Below, piece by piece: positions 1 to 7,687 of a stretch of DNA of 64,000 bases. This DNA is from Aliagarivorans taiwanensis DSM 22990 (GTDB lineage Bacteria; Pseudomonadota; Gammaproteobacteria; Enterobacterales; Celerinatantimonadaceae): positions 1 to 64,000 of the forward strand of contig NZ_AUBZ01000001.1 in assembly GCF_000429505.1 (NCBI RefSeq). The letters are read 5' to 3'. The notes beneath the pieces were generated by a model, which was not told the origin of the DNA, did no database searches, and worked only from the letters and a program-made list of their open reading frames with translations. A program made the translations under genes and the position numbers. Within the stretch, counting starts at the first letter, position 1. Each line of letters starts with the position of its first letter.

Positions 1-334
1 AATACCGCTACTACATCAGTTCGGCAGAACTCAGCAAAGAGCAATTCGCCGACGCAGTACGCGGTCATTGGGGTATCGAAAACAGCCTTCACTGGGTACT
101 TGATACATCGTTCAGCGAAGATGACTGCCAAATTTACCGAGAGAACGCCGCTGAGCTTTTGGCGATTGTCCGCCATATGGCGCTGAACTTGCTGCGACAG
201 GAAACAGGTAAAAAAGCCAGCATCAGGCGTAAGCAAAATATTGCGGCAATGAACACAACTTACCTTGAACAGGTGCTATCAGCAGGGTTCTCAGAGAAAT
301 AGAGTGAAAAGTAACCATTCACGCTCTCACCCTG
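1..334 (+). mobile_element. ISAs1-type insertion sequence, right end
   Basis: The window opens inside an insertion sequence. It contains the last 99 codons of an ISAs1-family transposase and about 32 bases of non-coding end. The element probably stops near 330-336, in the CACCCTG stretch, because the sequence beyond that point reads backwards as integrase. The left end and the matching terminal inverted repeat lie outside the window, so the exact terminus and target duplication cannot be fixed. A short perfect inverted repeat (GCCCT/AGGGC, 334-344) sits at the junction. Confidence 0.7.
3..302 (+). CDS. ISAs1-family transposase, C-terminal part
   Basis: This is the 3' end of a DDE transposase of the ISAs1 (H-repeat-associated) family; its start lies outside the window. 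The visible frame carries the family signature around the last catalytic acidic residue, HWGIENSLHWVLD followed by SEDD, then the helical tail with NAAELLAIVRHMALNLL and a basic segment (KASIRRKQN). The stop TAG is at 300-302. The gene would mobilise its own IS. It points toward the truncated integrase, which the IS appears to have interrupted. Whether the whole transposase is intact cannot be judged here. Confidence 0.85.
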   Translation, partial: YRYYISSAELSKEQFADAVRGHWGIENSLHWVLDTSFSEDDCQIYRENAAELLAIVRHMALNLLRQETGKKASIRRKQNIAAMNTTYLEQVLSAGFSEK

Positions 335-1212
335 CCCTCAGGGCGATGTACTACGTAGGGTGAATCAACATCATCGACACTGCGATCAATGATTACCTTC
401 AATCGCCCACCAATTGGGATAGCTACCCAAGAGGCCTCATTCTCCTCGGTTTTCTGCCGATGGATGAATAACTTTCCATACACGCCATTTTGCGGCTCTT
501 TGTACCACATACATCCACAAACGCCTTTTTGGGGTCTCTCAAGGTTATAACGTATACGGGCGGTCTCTAGCCGTGCAGTTCCAGTCTGCAACGACAGATC
601 CATTGCAACCTGCAACCAAGGCTCGGCAGCATTGTAGATGGCAAGAAAATCCTCTGCGGTAAGCCGCCGACGTGCTTTTGGAGCTTTCTTGGGAAACTTC
701 ATTTTCTGCGAGGCTGGGTTGTCGCGCATGATCCCAGCATCGCAGGCGTAACCAAATAGTTTTTCTAGCCAAGCGATTTTCCGGTTGTAGACGTTAGCCG
801 AAGCCGTCTTATGAAACTCTTCCATGTATGCATTTACATGCTGTAACTCAATGTCAAATGCAGGGATAGACTTGAAAAAGAGAATCGATCGCTCTGCATC
901 ATTGCGCAATGTAGAGAGCTTCGAAGCTTTCGGCTGTTCCCGTGAAATCATGGTTTGCAAGAGCTTAGGGATGTGTGTTCCAAGGAAGATGTCCTTATCA
1001 GATGACGACATCGCGATAAGATCTTCAACACCTACCGAGTAGGAGCCACGCATTTGGCGGTTGTACCCCATGGCAATGCTGATGGCGTAGTTTCGGTCTG
1101 TACCGAGGTCCTTGCGAACTCCGTTAATCAGAGTAAAGCGATACCCCCTCTTTGGATCGTGATAAAGGTGTGGAGGTAGCGCTCGATTGGAACGATGTCG
1201 AGGTCGGCCCAT
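319..1212 (-). pseudogene. phage/island tyrosine integrase, 3'-truncated by the IS
   Basis: This is a lambda-type tyrosine recombinase. It has an N-terminal arm-binding segment (MGRPRHRSNRALPPHLY through about residue 45), a helical core-binding domain (about 70-170) and the beginning of the catalytic domain with the first catalytic arginine (SLQTGTARLETARIRY, about 205-220). The frame stops at 297 residues, before the usual HxxR box and the catalytic tyrosine; related integrases run to roughly 340-400 residues. The stop codon and last few residues fall inside or next to the IS end, so the IS removed the C-terminus. The gene starts 5 bases after the excisionase stop, with no clear ribosome site, suggesting translational coupling. 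It should be inactive unless the rest is supplied in trans. Confidence 0.8.
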
Positions 1213-1217
1213 TAGTA

Positions 1218-1430
1218 TCAGGAACTCATATCAATGAGCTCATCAACGCAACGAGATACCTCCGAGCGAGTGCTGAAGGACTGATCATCAAATACATACA
1301 TACGTTCATCAATTACCGCTCCTTGAATGATTCCATTGTCCAGCCAGTTTCTGATGGTTCTAGGTGTAGGGATCGACCCCTCTGCAAACTCTCGCTTTGC
1401 CCAAAGGGAACCCCGCATTAAGCGCGCCAT
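1218..1430 (-). CDS. excisionase-like protein (Xis family)
   Basis: This small MerR-like winged-helix DNA-binding protein resembles phage excisionases. The core WAKREFAEGSIPTPRTIRNW, followed by a basic turn and a V-F-DD end, matches the fold these use to bend DNA at attachment sites. I chose ATG at 1430 (70 residues) because GGAG lies a few bases upstream; an in-frame GTG at 1511 would add 27 residues without a ribosome site. It directly precedes the integrase on the same strand, the usual xis-int order. The known family role is to direct the integrase toward excision. With the integrase truncated, that function is probably lost here. Confidence 0.7.
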   Translation of the reverse strand: MARLMRGSLWAKREFAEGSIPTPRTIRNWLDNGIIQGAVIDERMYVFDDQSFSTRSEVSRCVDELIDMSS

Positions 1431-1794
1431 GTCATTTCTCCATTTCTGAGGCCTTCCTGTGTATAGGGTGAATTTCGCGCAGGATCTGCCACCAAATTTT
1501 GAAAAAACCACAATAATGCGCGCATAGAACTTCAGGAAACATTATTAGCTATATTTTGACGCATAAGAGAAGTTTGATGCCAACCTTCCTTTTTAATTGG
1601 CGATAACCCTCTAGTTTCCTAGCCAAAAAGACCACTCTTTTATCTCGTCAATAAGCTTTATCGCAGTACTTTATGTTGCTTAGTCATATTCAGCTCTACT
1701 GGATACAAGAAGTTGAGCCAGACCGATGCGTTCAAGAAGTTCTAACCACGCACGGCCTGTTTATGAGCGGCCCAAATAGCCAAATTCGATGTTG
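1431..1794. other. intergenic, AT-rich left flank of the attachment region
   Basis: This stretch between the excisionase start and the 11-bp repeats is more AT-rich than the chromosomal genes to the right. It should contain the excisionase promoter and perhaps further integrase binding sites. I see no convincing gene and no copy of the tRNA 3' end in it. Confidence 0.5.
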
Positions 1795-1826
1795 AGTTTT
1801 ACCCAAGTTTTACCCGAGTTTTACCC
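1795..1826. repeat. three tandem 11-bp repeats AGTTTTACCC(A/G)
   Basis: AGTTTTACCC occurs at 1795-1804, 1806-1815 and 1817-1826, exactly 11 bases apart, so all copies lie on one face of the helix. The array is 60-90 bp from the 3' end of tRNA-Pro, beside an int-xis module. This placement and spacing are typical of arm-type integrase or excisionase sites, which is my inference. Confidence 0.75.
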
Positions 1827-1848
1827 AAAGGCATTTTCTGAAGACATG

Positions 1849-1881
1849 AAAAAAGCCCGTAACTCAATGAGTTACGGGCTT
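1849..1881 (-). terminator. intrinsic terminator of tRNA-Pro
   Basis: Reading leftward, the stem AGCCCGTAACTC is closed by a short loop onto GAGTTACGGGCT, followed by a T run. It begins a few bases after the encoded CCA of the tRNA, so it most likely ends the tRNA transcript. Confidence 0.85.
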
Positions 1882-1885
1882 GATA

Positions 1886-1962
1886 TGGTCGGAACGAGAG
1901 GATTTGAACCTCCGACCCCTGACACCCCATGACAGTGCGCTACCAGGCTGCGCTACGTTCCG
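1886..1962 (-). tRNA. proL: tRNA-Pro(GGG)
   Basis: This is a 77-nt tRNA with acceptor strands CGGAACG and CGTTCCG, a D-arm AGCGCAGCCTGGTAGCGC, an anticodon loop ATGGGGT (anticodon GGG), a T-arm GGAGGTTCAAATCC and an encoded CCA (1886-1888). The anticodon stem has the same U-U mismatch as E. coli proL, and the body is close to that tRNA. Its 3' end faces the excisionase-integrase module, so it is the likely integration site of the element to the left. It reads CCC and CCU proline codons. Confidence 0.95.
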
Positions 1963-2161
1963 AAAGACTAGGTTGTGCTTAGCGCGTCACAACGCAGGCT
2001 AATTTATCCGAGGCTTTAAAAAACTGCAACAGTTGGGGTACGTTTTTTCGGGCTTAGTGGTTTAACCGTGCATTTAATCGCCTAAATTGGCTTAGATCCA
2101 ACTACTTGCAAAGGAAAGCGAGCATAATGAGACTTTTGATAGCATCGAAAGGACGCTGCTT

Positions 2162-2716
2162 ATGATGTGGCTATTGCTCGGTATGGTGTTGTTCTTAACG
2201 CCGCATATTCTCACCCTCACCCACTATCGTGCGCTTCTGGTCGATCGTATGGGCAAGCGCTACCAAGGGGTGTATGCCCTTGTCTCATTAGCGGGGTTTC
2301 TGCTGATGTTTTGGGGGCGCGGAGAGGCGGAGTATCAGCACCTGTATGTATTGAGCTGGCACTACGGCGCGCGGCATCTGTGTTATGGCTTGGTGCTAAG
2401 TTTCTTTGTATTGCTGGCGGCGATGTTTATTCCCTGTAACTTACGCCGCCGGTTACACCACCCCATGTTGACCGGGTTTGTGCTGTGGGCAATCGGCCAT
2501 TTACTGGTAAATGGCGATCTGGCCTCGGTGTTGCTGTTTGCCACCATCGGACTCTATGCACTGATAGCCCTGGTGGTGCTGGTTAAAAGGGGCAAACTGT
2601 GTACGCTGCCAGCTCAGCCTTGGTGGAAGGATTTGCTGGTATTCGTTGTTGGGGTTGTGTTGTATGTGGCCTTTGTCAGCTTACATGGGCCACTGTTTGG
2701 GATTGCGCTTCGCTAG
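2162..2716 (+). CDS. NnrU family membrane protein
   Basis: This 184-residue integral membrane protein of the NnrU family has five or six hydrophobic segments. It carries the family signature HPMLTGFVLWAIGHLLVNGD near residue 100, with SVLLFATIGLYAL following. NnrU proteins were first linked to nitric oxide/nitrite reduction clusters and are related in architecture to the isoprenoid-modifying membrane protein MddA/NnrU group. No denitrification gene is nearby, so the role here is open. The start is supported by AAGGAC about 9 bases upstream of a double ATG. The gene is monocistronic and convergent with the LysR gene. Confidence 0.8.
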   Translation: MMWLLLGMVLFLTPHILTLTHYRALLVDRMGKRYQGVYALVSLAGFLLMFWGRGEAEYQHLYVLSWHYGARHLCYGLVLSFFVLLAAMFIPCNLRRRLHHPMLTGFVLWAIGHLLVNGDLASVLLFATIGLYALIALVVLVKRGKLCTLPAQPWWKDLLVFVVGVVLYVAFVSLHGPLFGIALR

Positions 2717-2802
2717 AAGACTCAGCGCTTAATTGCTACGTCGCGAATGCTATAACAGGTATCTTGTACAAGTCTCCACAGCAGCAGCTCATACTCAACA
2801 AC

Positions 2803-3759
2803 TCACGCGCGAGTCGCTTCAATGCCCTGCTCGCGCAGCGTGTCCAATCGAGTTAGCAGGTACTGCTTAAACTGCTGGCATCGCTCGGGCATGGGGTGGC
2901 GCGGGCGGTAGTACATCCGCACATCGAAGGTCACCCGCATGTACTGATCCATCACACTGATCAGATCACCACGCGCCAGATGATCAACCACCAGCGAGTG
3001 TGGCAAGTAGGCAATGCCTGCGCCATGCAGGGCGAAGTCGAGCAGCATTGCGCTATTGTCGCACTGCAGGGCGTCGCTGATATCCACCATGGTTGCCTCG
3101 CCATCGCGCTCAAAACACCAACGATTTCCGCCAACTAAGGTATGGGCATACAGGCAGCGATGCTGAGCGAGCTGCTCCGGGCTTTGCGGTATGCCATTTG
3201 CCTGTAGGTAGTCTGGGGCGGCGCATAAGTAAAGCGGCTCACTAAGTAAGTGGCGACTTACCAACATTGAGTCCTGTTCACTCTGCCCACGGTAGCTGGC
3301 CTTAGCGCGAAAGGCGAAGTCCACCTTTAGCGGGTCGAAATCCCCTGCTTCGATAAACAGTTTGAAGTCGACTTTGGGGTGGTGCTGCATGTACTCCGAG
3401 ACAATCGTTGAGAGGTATTGCTGCGCAAACAGTGGGGTTGAGCTTAGCCTGATCTCGCCGCGCTGCTGCTGCGCCAGATTCTCCACCTCGGCGCAGATTG
3501 TGTCGATCTCTGGCAGCAGTTTGCTAAAACGCTGGTATAGCAGCTCGCCGGCTTGGGTAGTGAGCATGGTGCGGGTACTGCGTTTGATAAGCTCGGTGCC
3601 CAGATGCTGCTCCAGCTCTTTTACCCAGCGGCTGCCCGCTGCTGCCGATACGCCTTGCTGCTTGGCGGCTTCACGGAACGAGCCGCTATCAATCACCGCA
3701 CAGAAGAAGATGATCTTGTCGACGATCGGCGTGCGCGAGCTCAGATAGCGAGAAGCCAT
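2803..3759 (-). CDS. LysR family transcriptional regulator
   Basis: This 318-residue LysR regulator has an N-terminal winged helix (about 12-70: IIFFCAVIDSGSFREAAK, then QGVSAAAGSRWVKELEQHLG, RSTRTMLTTQAG) and a LysR-type effector domain (about 95-305). Its ATG overlaps the stop of the response-regulator gene (TAATG), so it is the third gene of a kinase-regulator-LysR unit and is translationally coupled. The unit is divergent from a TRAP transporter operon. The inference is that it helps control that transporter or the metabolism of its substrate. The helix AAAGSRWVKELE is a little unusual where the S-x-x-S-x-x-I helix normally stands. Confidence 0.9.
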   Translation of the reverse strand: MASRYLSSRTPIVDKIIFFCAVIDSGSFREAAKQQGVSAAAGSRWVKELEQHLGTELIKRSTRTMLTTQAGELLYQRFSKLLPEIDTICAEVENLAQQQRGEIRLSSTPLFAQQYLSTIVSEYMQHHPKVDFKLFIEAGDFDPLKVDFAFRAKASYRGQSEQDSMLVSRHLLSEPLYLCAAPDYLQANGIPQSPEQLAQHRCLYAHTLVGGNRWCFERDGEATMVDISDALQCDNSAMLLDFALHGAGIAYLPHSLVVDHLARGDLISVMDQYMRVTFDVRMYYRPRHPMPERCQQFKQYLLTRLDTLREQGIEATRA

Positions 3760-4388
3760 TACACCAAGCCCCGCTCAATAGCCGCTTTTACCAGCCCCGC
3801 GGTGGAGTTGACGCCGAGCTTACGCTTGATGCGCAGGCGGTGAGTCTCCACGGTGCGTACCGAGATATGCAGCTTGTCGGCGATCACCTTGTTGCAATCG
3901 CCATTGGCCAGCGCGGCCAGTACATCGTTCTCGCGCGGCGACAGGCTCTCCTCTTCCTCTTCGCTGGCATTGGGTTGTAGGTGCTGCACCAGTTTTTGCG
4001 AGACTTGGGCCGAGAAGTAGCTTCCGCCATCGGCCACTTGATTGATGGCCATCACCAGCTCGTCGGAGCTGACGTCTTTGAGCACGTAACCCTTCGCCCC
4101 CAGCGCAATCGCCTGCATGATGTAATCGCGCGAATCGTGCATCGATAAGATCACCACTGCCAGCTCTGATTGCTGCTGCTTGAGCTGCTCCAGCACTTCC
4201 AGGCCGCTCATGCCGGGCATATTAATGTCGAGTAGCAGCACGTCAGCATTTAGCTCAAACGCTGCGTTGAGCGCCTCTTCACCATTGCTGACACAGGCGC
4301 TGATGCGGATGTTGGGCTCAAGCTCCAGCCGAGACTTTAAGCCGTCCTGCATCAGGCGGTGATCATCGGCCAAAATCACTGAAATCAT
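3759..4388 (-). CDS. NarL/FixJ-type response regulator
   Basis: This 209-residue regulator has a receiver domain (1-120) with acidic pair D8/D9, phospho-acceptor D54 (LLLDINMPGMSG) and the lysine near 104 (GYVLKDVSSDE), followed by a LuxR-type helix-turn-helix (about 147-205: LSPRENDVLAALANGDCNKVIA, SVRTVETHRLRIKRKLG). It overlaps the upstream kinase by ATGA and the downstream LysR gene by TAATG. It is the obvious partner of the HisKA_3 kinase. The likely target is the divergent TRAP operon at 6,013; that is inference from position. Confidence 0.92.
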   Translation of the reverse strand: MISVILADDHRLMQDGLKSRLELEPNIRISACVSNGEEALNAAFELNADVLLLDINMPGMSGLEVLEQLKQQQSELAVVILSMHDSRDYIMQAIALGAKGYVLKDVSSDELVMAINQVADGGSYFSAQVSQKLVQHLQPNASEEEEESLSPRENDVLAALANGDCNKVIADKLHISVRTVETHRLRIKRKLGVNSTAGLVKAAIERGLV

Positions 4389-5782
4389 AAGCCCTCCGTG
4401 GCGAGCCCTTGCTCGCGTAAACTCTCTGCGGGCAGCTCAATGCGCACCTGTGTGCCGGTGCCCGGCTCGCTCTCCACCCAGAACAAACCGGCGATGGCAG
4501 CGATACGTTCGCGCATGTTGTTAAGCCCCATATGTTCGGAAAGGCGGCGCTTACCGCCCACCTCAAAGCCCACACCGTCATCGCTGATAGTGAGCAGTAA
4601 CTTGTCGCCCTCGCGTTGCAGTACCACGTCGGCGCCGCTGGCTTGGCTGTGCTTCTCTACATTGCGCAGCGCCTCTTGGGTGACCCGGTATAACGTGGTC
4701 TCGACCTGCGAAGATAGCGCCAAGCCTTTGATATCGTGTTCGAATATCAGCTCCATCTGGCAGCGCTCCTGCATTGTGCTGATATGGCTTTGCAGCGCCG
4801 CCACCAGCCCTAAGTCGTCTAGCTGGGAGGGGCGCAGATCGCGGGAGATCCGCCTGATCTCGACGATCGCCTGATCCATCACCTCTTGGCTGGCCTGCCA
4901 TTGCTCTAGTTGCCGGGCGGTCATCGTGCCGGAGCGCAGATTATCGAGACGGTACTTTGCAGCCACCAACAGCTGGTTAATGCCATCGTGTAACTCTTTA
5001 GACACGCGGCTGCGCTCTTTCTCCTGAGATTCGATAATTCTCTGATTTAACTTACTAAGTTGGCTATTGGCCATTCGTCGAACACTGAAGTTCATCGATG
5101 CGCCCAAACCTGCCACCAGCGACACTGCGATAAACACCACCAAGAATAGCGCGGCGGCACTTTTACCGACCCGGCCATCGAAGCCGTTCTCCACATGGGC
5201 TACCTGCAGCTCGATATCGTCGAGGTACACGCCAGTGCCAATCATCCACTGCCATTTATCCAGCCCCACCGCATAGCTCAGCTTGGGCAAAGGTTCAGAC
5301 TTGGACGGCTTATGCCATTGGTACTCCACAAAGCCGCCGCCATGCTGGGCGGCATAGATAAGCTCCTGTAGCAGCTTTTTGCCGGTCACATCTTCCACTT
5401 CCCACCAGTTTTTACCGATGCGGTCCTGCTGGTAGGGCAGCACCAAGGACACGCCTTGATAGTCGTAGACAAAGAAGTAGCCATCTTGGCCATAGGTTAA
5501 GGTGCTGAGATGATCGATCACCAGTTGCTGGGCGTGTGCATCGTCGGCGGCGGCTTCCTCATAGATCGGCATCACCGCTTTTAGGGCCAACTCGACGTAC
5601 TGCTGCAGTTCCTGCTTTTTGAGGTTGATCAGGTTGCTGCGAATTAAGGTGACTTCATCATCGACTAATTGTTTGGCTTGCGAAAATAACAAGGTTGCAA
5701 CAATTGTGGTCACCGCAACCAGTGGTACCACCGACAGCATCACAATGCTCAAACTCAACCTATTGCGGTTCACCAACTCCAT
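4385..5782 (-). CDS. Cache-domain sensor histidine kinase (HisKA_3)
   Basis: This membrane sensor kinase has a TM helix near residues 10-30 and a periplasmic single Cache domain (about 35-190, with GQDGYFFVYDYQG and GTGVYLDDIE). A second TM helix (about 210-230) is followed by a HisKA_3 dimerisation helix with the phospho-accepting histidine in KELHDGINQLL and a HATPase domain (ISDDGVGF, HMGLNNMRERI, GTQVRIELP). ATG at 5782 was chosen because AGGAG lies seven bases upstream; an in-frame ATG at 5803 has no such site. Single Cache domains of this type usually sense small carboxylates, which fits the divergent TRAP uptake genes. Confidence 0.92.
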   Translation of the reverse strand: MELVNRNRLSLSIVMLSVVPLVAVTTIVATLLFSQAKQLVDDEVTLIRSNLINLKKQELQQYVELALKAVMPIYEEAAADDAHAQQLVIDHLSTLTYGQDGYFFVYDYQGVSLVLPYQQDRIGKNWWEVEDVTGKKLLQELIYAAQHGGGFVEYQWHKPSKSEPLPKLSYAVGLDKWQWMIGTGVYLDDIELQVAHVENGFDGRVGKSAAALFLVVFIAVSLVAGLGASMNFSVRRMANSQLSKLNQRIIESQEKERSRVSKELHDGINQLLVAAKYRLDNLRSGTMTARQLEQWQASQEVMDQAIVEIRRISRDLRPSQLDDLGLVAALQSHISTMQERCQMELIFEHDIKGLALSSQVETTLYRVTQEALRNVEKHSQASGADVVLQREGDKLLLTISDDGVGFEVGGKRRLSEHMGLNNMRERIAAIAGLFWVESEPGTGTQVRIELPAESLREQGLATEGL

Positions 5783-6012
5783 CTGGCTACTCCTGAGCGA
5801 CAAATTAGACCAAAGTCGTACGTAGTTTTGCGTAATTGGCTTGCGTATTCTCCGCAGTAAATTTGCGCATTAATACCCATAGCTGCGCAATCCTGCGCTT
5901 CCTACACTGCAATGGCAGCACCCAATCCGGGCAACAACTTATTTACATAACCAGCTTAATTGCATAACCAAATAGTACACGGAACTGAATAGAACATCTC
6001 AAGGAGCGCACG

Positions 6013-7071
6013 ATGAACTTCAAAACTCTGGCCATTGCTTGCAGCCTTGCCGTCACCCTCGGCACCACCAGTACCGCTAGCTTCGCCGCTGGCAAAGTCC
6101 TGTTAAAAACCCCGATTGCCTTTGGCACCCACCTGCCCGCCTTAGGTTCACCCATTAAGTGGTTCTCGGAGCATATTCCGATCACCTCCGGCGGCACTAT
6201 TAAGATGAAGGTGTATGAGCCAGGCAAGCTGGTGAATCCTGCGGAAATCCTCGATGCGGTATCCACCGGCAAGGTCAACTCTGGCTACTCCACCGCCGGT
6301 TACTGGCAAGGCTCAATGCCTGCTGCCGCGCTGTTCTCAGCGGTACCGTTTGGCCCTGAAGCCGGTGAGTACATGGCGTGGCTGTACTTCGGTAATGGCC
6401 TGGAGCTCTATCAAGGCATGTACGACGAAGCAGGCTACAACGTGAAGGTACTGCCGTGCGCGATTATCTCGCCTGAAACCTCAGGCTGGTTTAAAAAACC
6501 GATTGAGTCACCGGAAGATCTGAAAGGCTTGAATATGCGCTTCTTTGGTTTAGGCGCTTCAGTAATGGAAAAACTCGGTGTGGGTACGGTGCAGATCCCC
6601 GGCGGTGAGATCTTCGGCGCACTGGAGAAAGGCGCCATCGATGCCTCGGAGTTCTCCCAGCCTGCTATCGACCAGCGTTTAGGCTTCCACAAAGTGGCCA
6701 AGTACAACTACTTCCCAGGCTGGCACCAACAGAGCACCGTGTTTGAGCTGCTGGTGAACAAAGACACCTGGAACGAGATGGACGAGAACCAGCAGAAAGC
6801 CATCGAAACCACCTGTATGGCCACCATGACCTACTCGATTGCCGAAGGCGAAGCGATGCAGTACTCCGCCATGCAAACCGCTCAAGACAATGGCGTGCAA
6901 ATCCGCTACTGGAATGAAGAGATGCTTGATCTGTTCGAGTACACCTGGCTGGAAGTGGTAGAAGAGAAGAAGGAAGCCGACCCCTACTTCGCCAAAGTGT
7001 GGGCCGACCTAAGCCAGTTCCGTGAAGGCTACGCGCTGTGGGAGCAAAACGGCTTCCTACCTCGCGACTAG
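6013..7071 (+). CDS. TRAP transporter solute-binding protein (DctP family, TakP-like)
   Basis: This periplasmic binding protein of a tripartite ATP-independent transporter has 352 residues, with a signal peptide ending near TASFA-AGK (about 25-27). The middle has the pattern seen in TakP and related 2-oxoacid/lactate binders: PETSGWFKKPIESPEDLKGL, MRFFGLGASVMEKLG, PGGEIFGALEKGAIDASEF, then YNYFPGWHQQST. In that group the conserved arginine of MRFFG holds the substrate carboxylate. I infer a 2-oxo acid or lactate as ligand rather than a C4-dicarboxylate. AAGGAG precedes the ATG. It is the first gene of a dctPQM-type operon. Confidence 0.9.
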   Translation: MNFKTLAIACSLAVTLGTTSTASFAAGKVLLKTPIAFGTHLPALGSPIKWFSEHIPITSGGTIKMKVYEPGKLVNPAEILDAVSTGKVNSGYSTAGYWQGSMPAAALFSAVPFGPEAGEYMAWLYFGNGLELYQGMYDEAGYNVKVLPCAIISPETSGWFKKPIESPEDLKGLNMRFFGLGASVMEKLGVGTVQIPGGEIFGALEKGAIDASEFSQPAIDQRLGFHKVAKYNYFPGWHQQSTVFELLVNKDTWNEMDENQQKAIETTCMATMTYSIAEGEAMQYSAMQTAQDNGVQIRYWNEEMLDLFEYTWLEVVEEKKEADPYFAKVWADLSQFREGYALWEQNGFLPRD

Positions 7072-7165
7072 ATCCCCTCGTATAACTCAAGTGGGTCGGG
7101 GTGTGGCCTAGAACAACATCACATGCCCTGACCGCTTGCTTCGCTTTTCGAAGGACGTAACAACC

Positions 7166-7687
7166 ATGAATATTCCACAAGCGAGCATCCCAAAAACGAT
7201 AGAACAGGCGGTTCGCTCAATATCGCGCTTCTTCGCCTGGGCAAACCTGCTCCTTATCGGTGTGATTATCTTGCAGGTCATCTTGCGTAAGGTGTTCTCC
7301 AACGGCCAAATCGCGCTAGAAGAGGTGCAATGGCACCTCTATGCCACCGCCGTCATGTTCGGCACTGCTTATGCCCAAATCACCAATCAACATGTGCGGG
7401 TCGATTTGTTCTACCAACGCTTTTCCGCCAAAGCGAAAGCGCTGGTAGAAGTGCTCGGCCTGAGCCTGCTCGCAGTGCCCTTTGTGATCATCGTCATCCT
7501 GCATTCCTATGATTTCGCCTATGAAGCCTGGCGAGTCAATGAAAGCTCCAGCGCACCCTCAGGGCTGCCATTTCGCTGGATCATTAAAGGGGTTATCCCG
7601 GTGAGTTTTAGCTTGTTGCTGCTGTCGATAGTGGCGCAAATTCTTCGTCAAATCGCAGTATTGGGAGGCTCGCATGGAAGCAAATGA
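7166..7687 (+). CDS. TRAP transporter small permease (DctQ family)
   Basis: This 173-residue membrane subunit has four hydrophobic helices. Family hallmarks include the early FFAWANLLLIGVIILQVILRKVF region, EEVQWHLYATAVMFGTAYA and NQHVRVDLFYQRFSAKAKA. ATG at 7166 was preferred over an in-frame TTG at 7136, since AAGGA lies ten bases before it. The end overlaps the large permease by 14 bases. Small permeases pair with DctM to form the sodium-driven channel that takes substrate from the binding protein. Confidence 0.92.
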   Translation: MNIPQASIPKTIEQAVRSISRFFAWANLLLIGVIILQVILRKVFSNGQIALEEVQWHLYATAVMFGTAYAQITNQHVRVDLFYQRFSAKAKALVEVLGLSLLAVPFVIIVILHSYDFAYEAWRVNESSSAPSGLPFRWIIKGVIPVSFSLLLLSIVAQILRQIAVLGGSHGSK

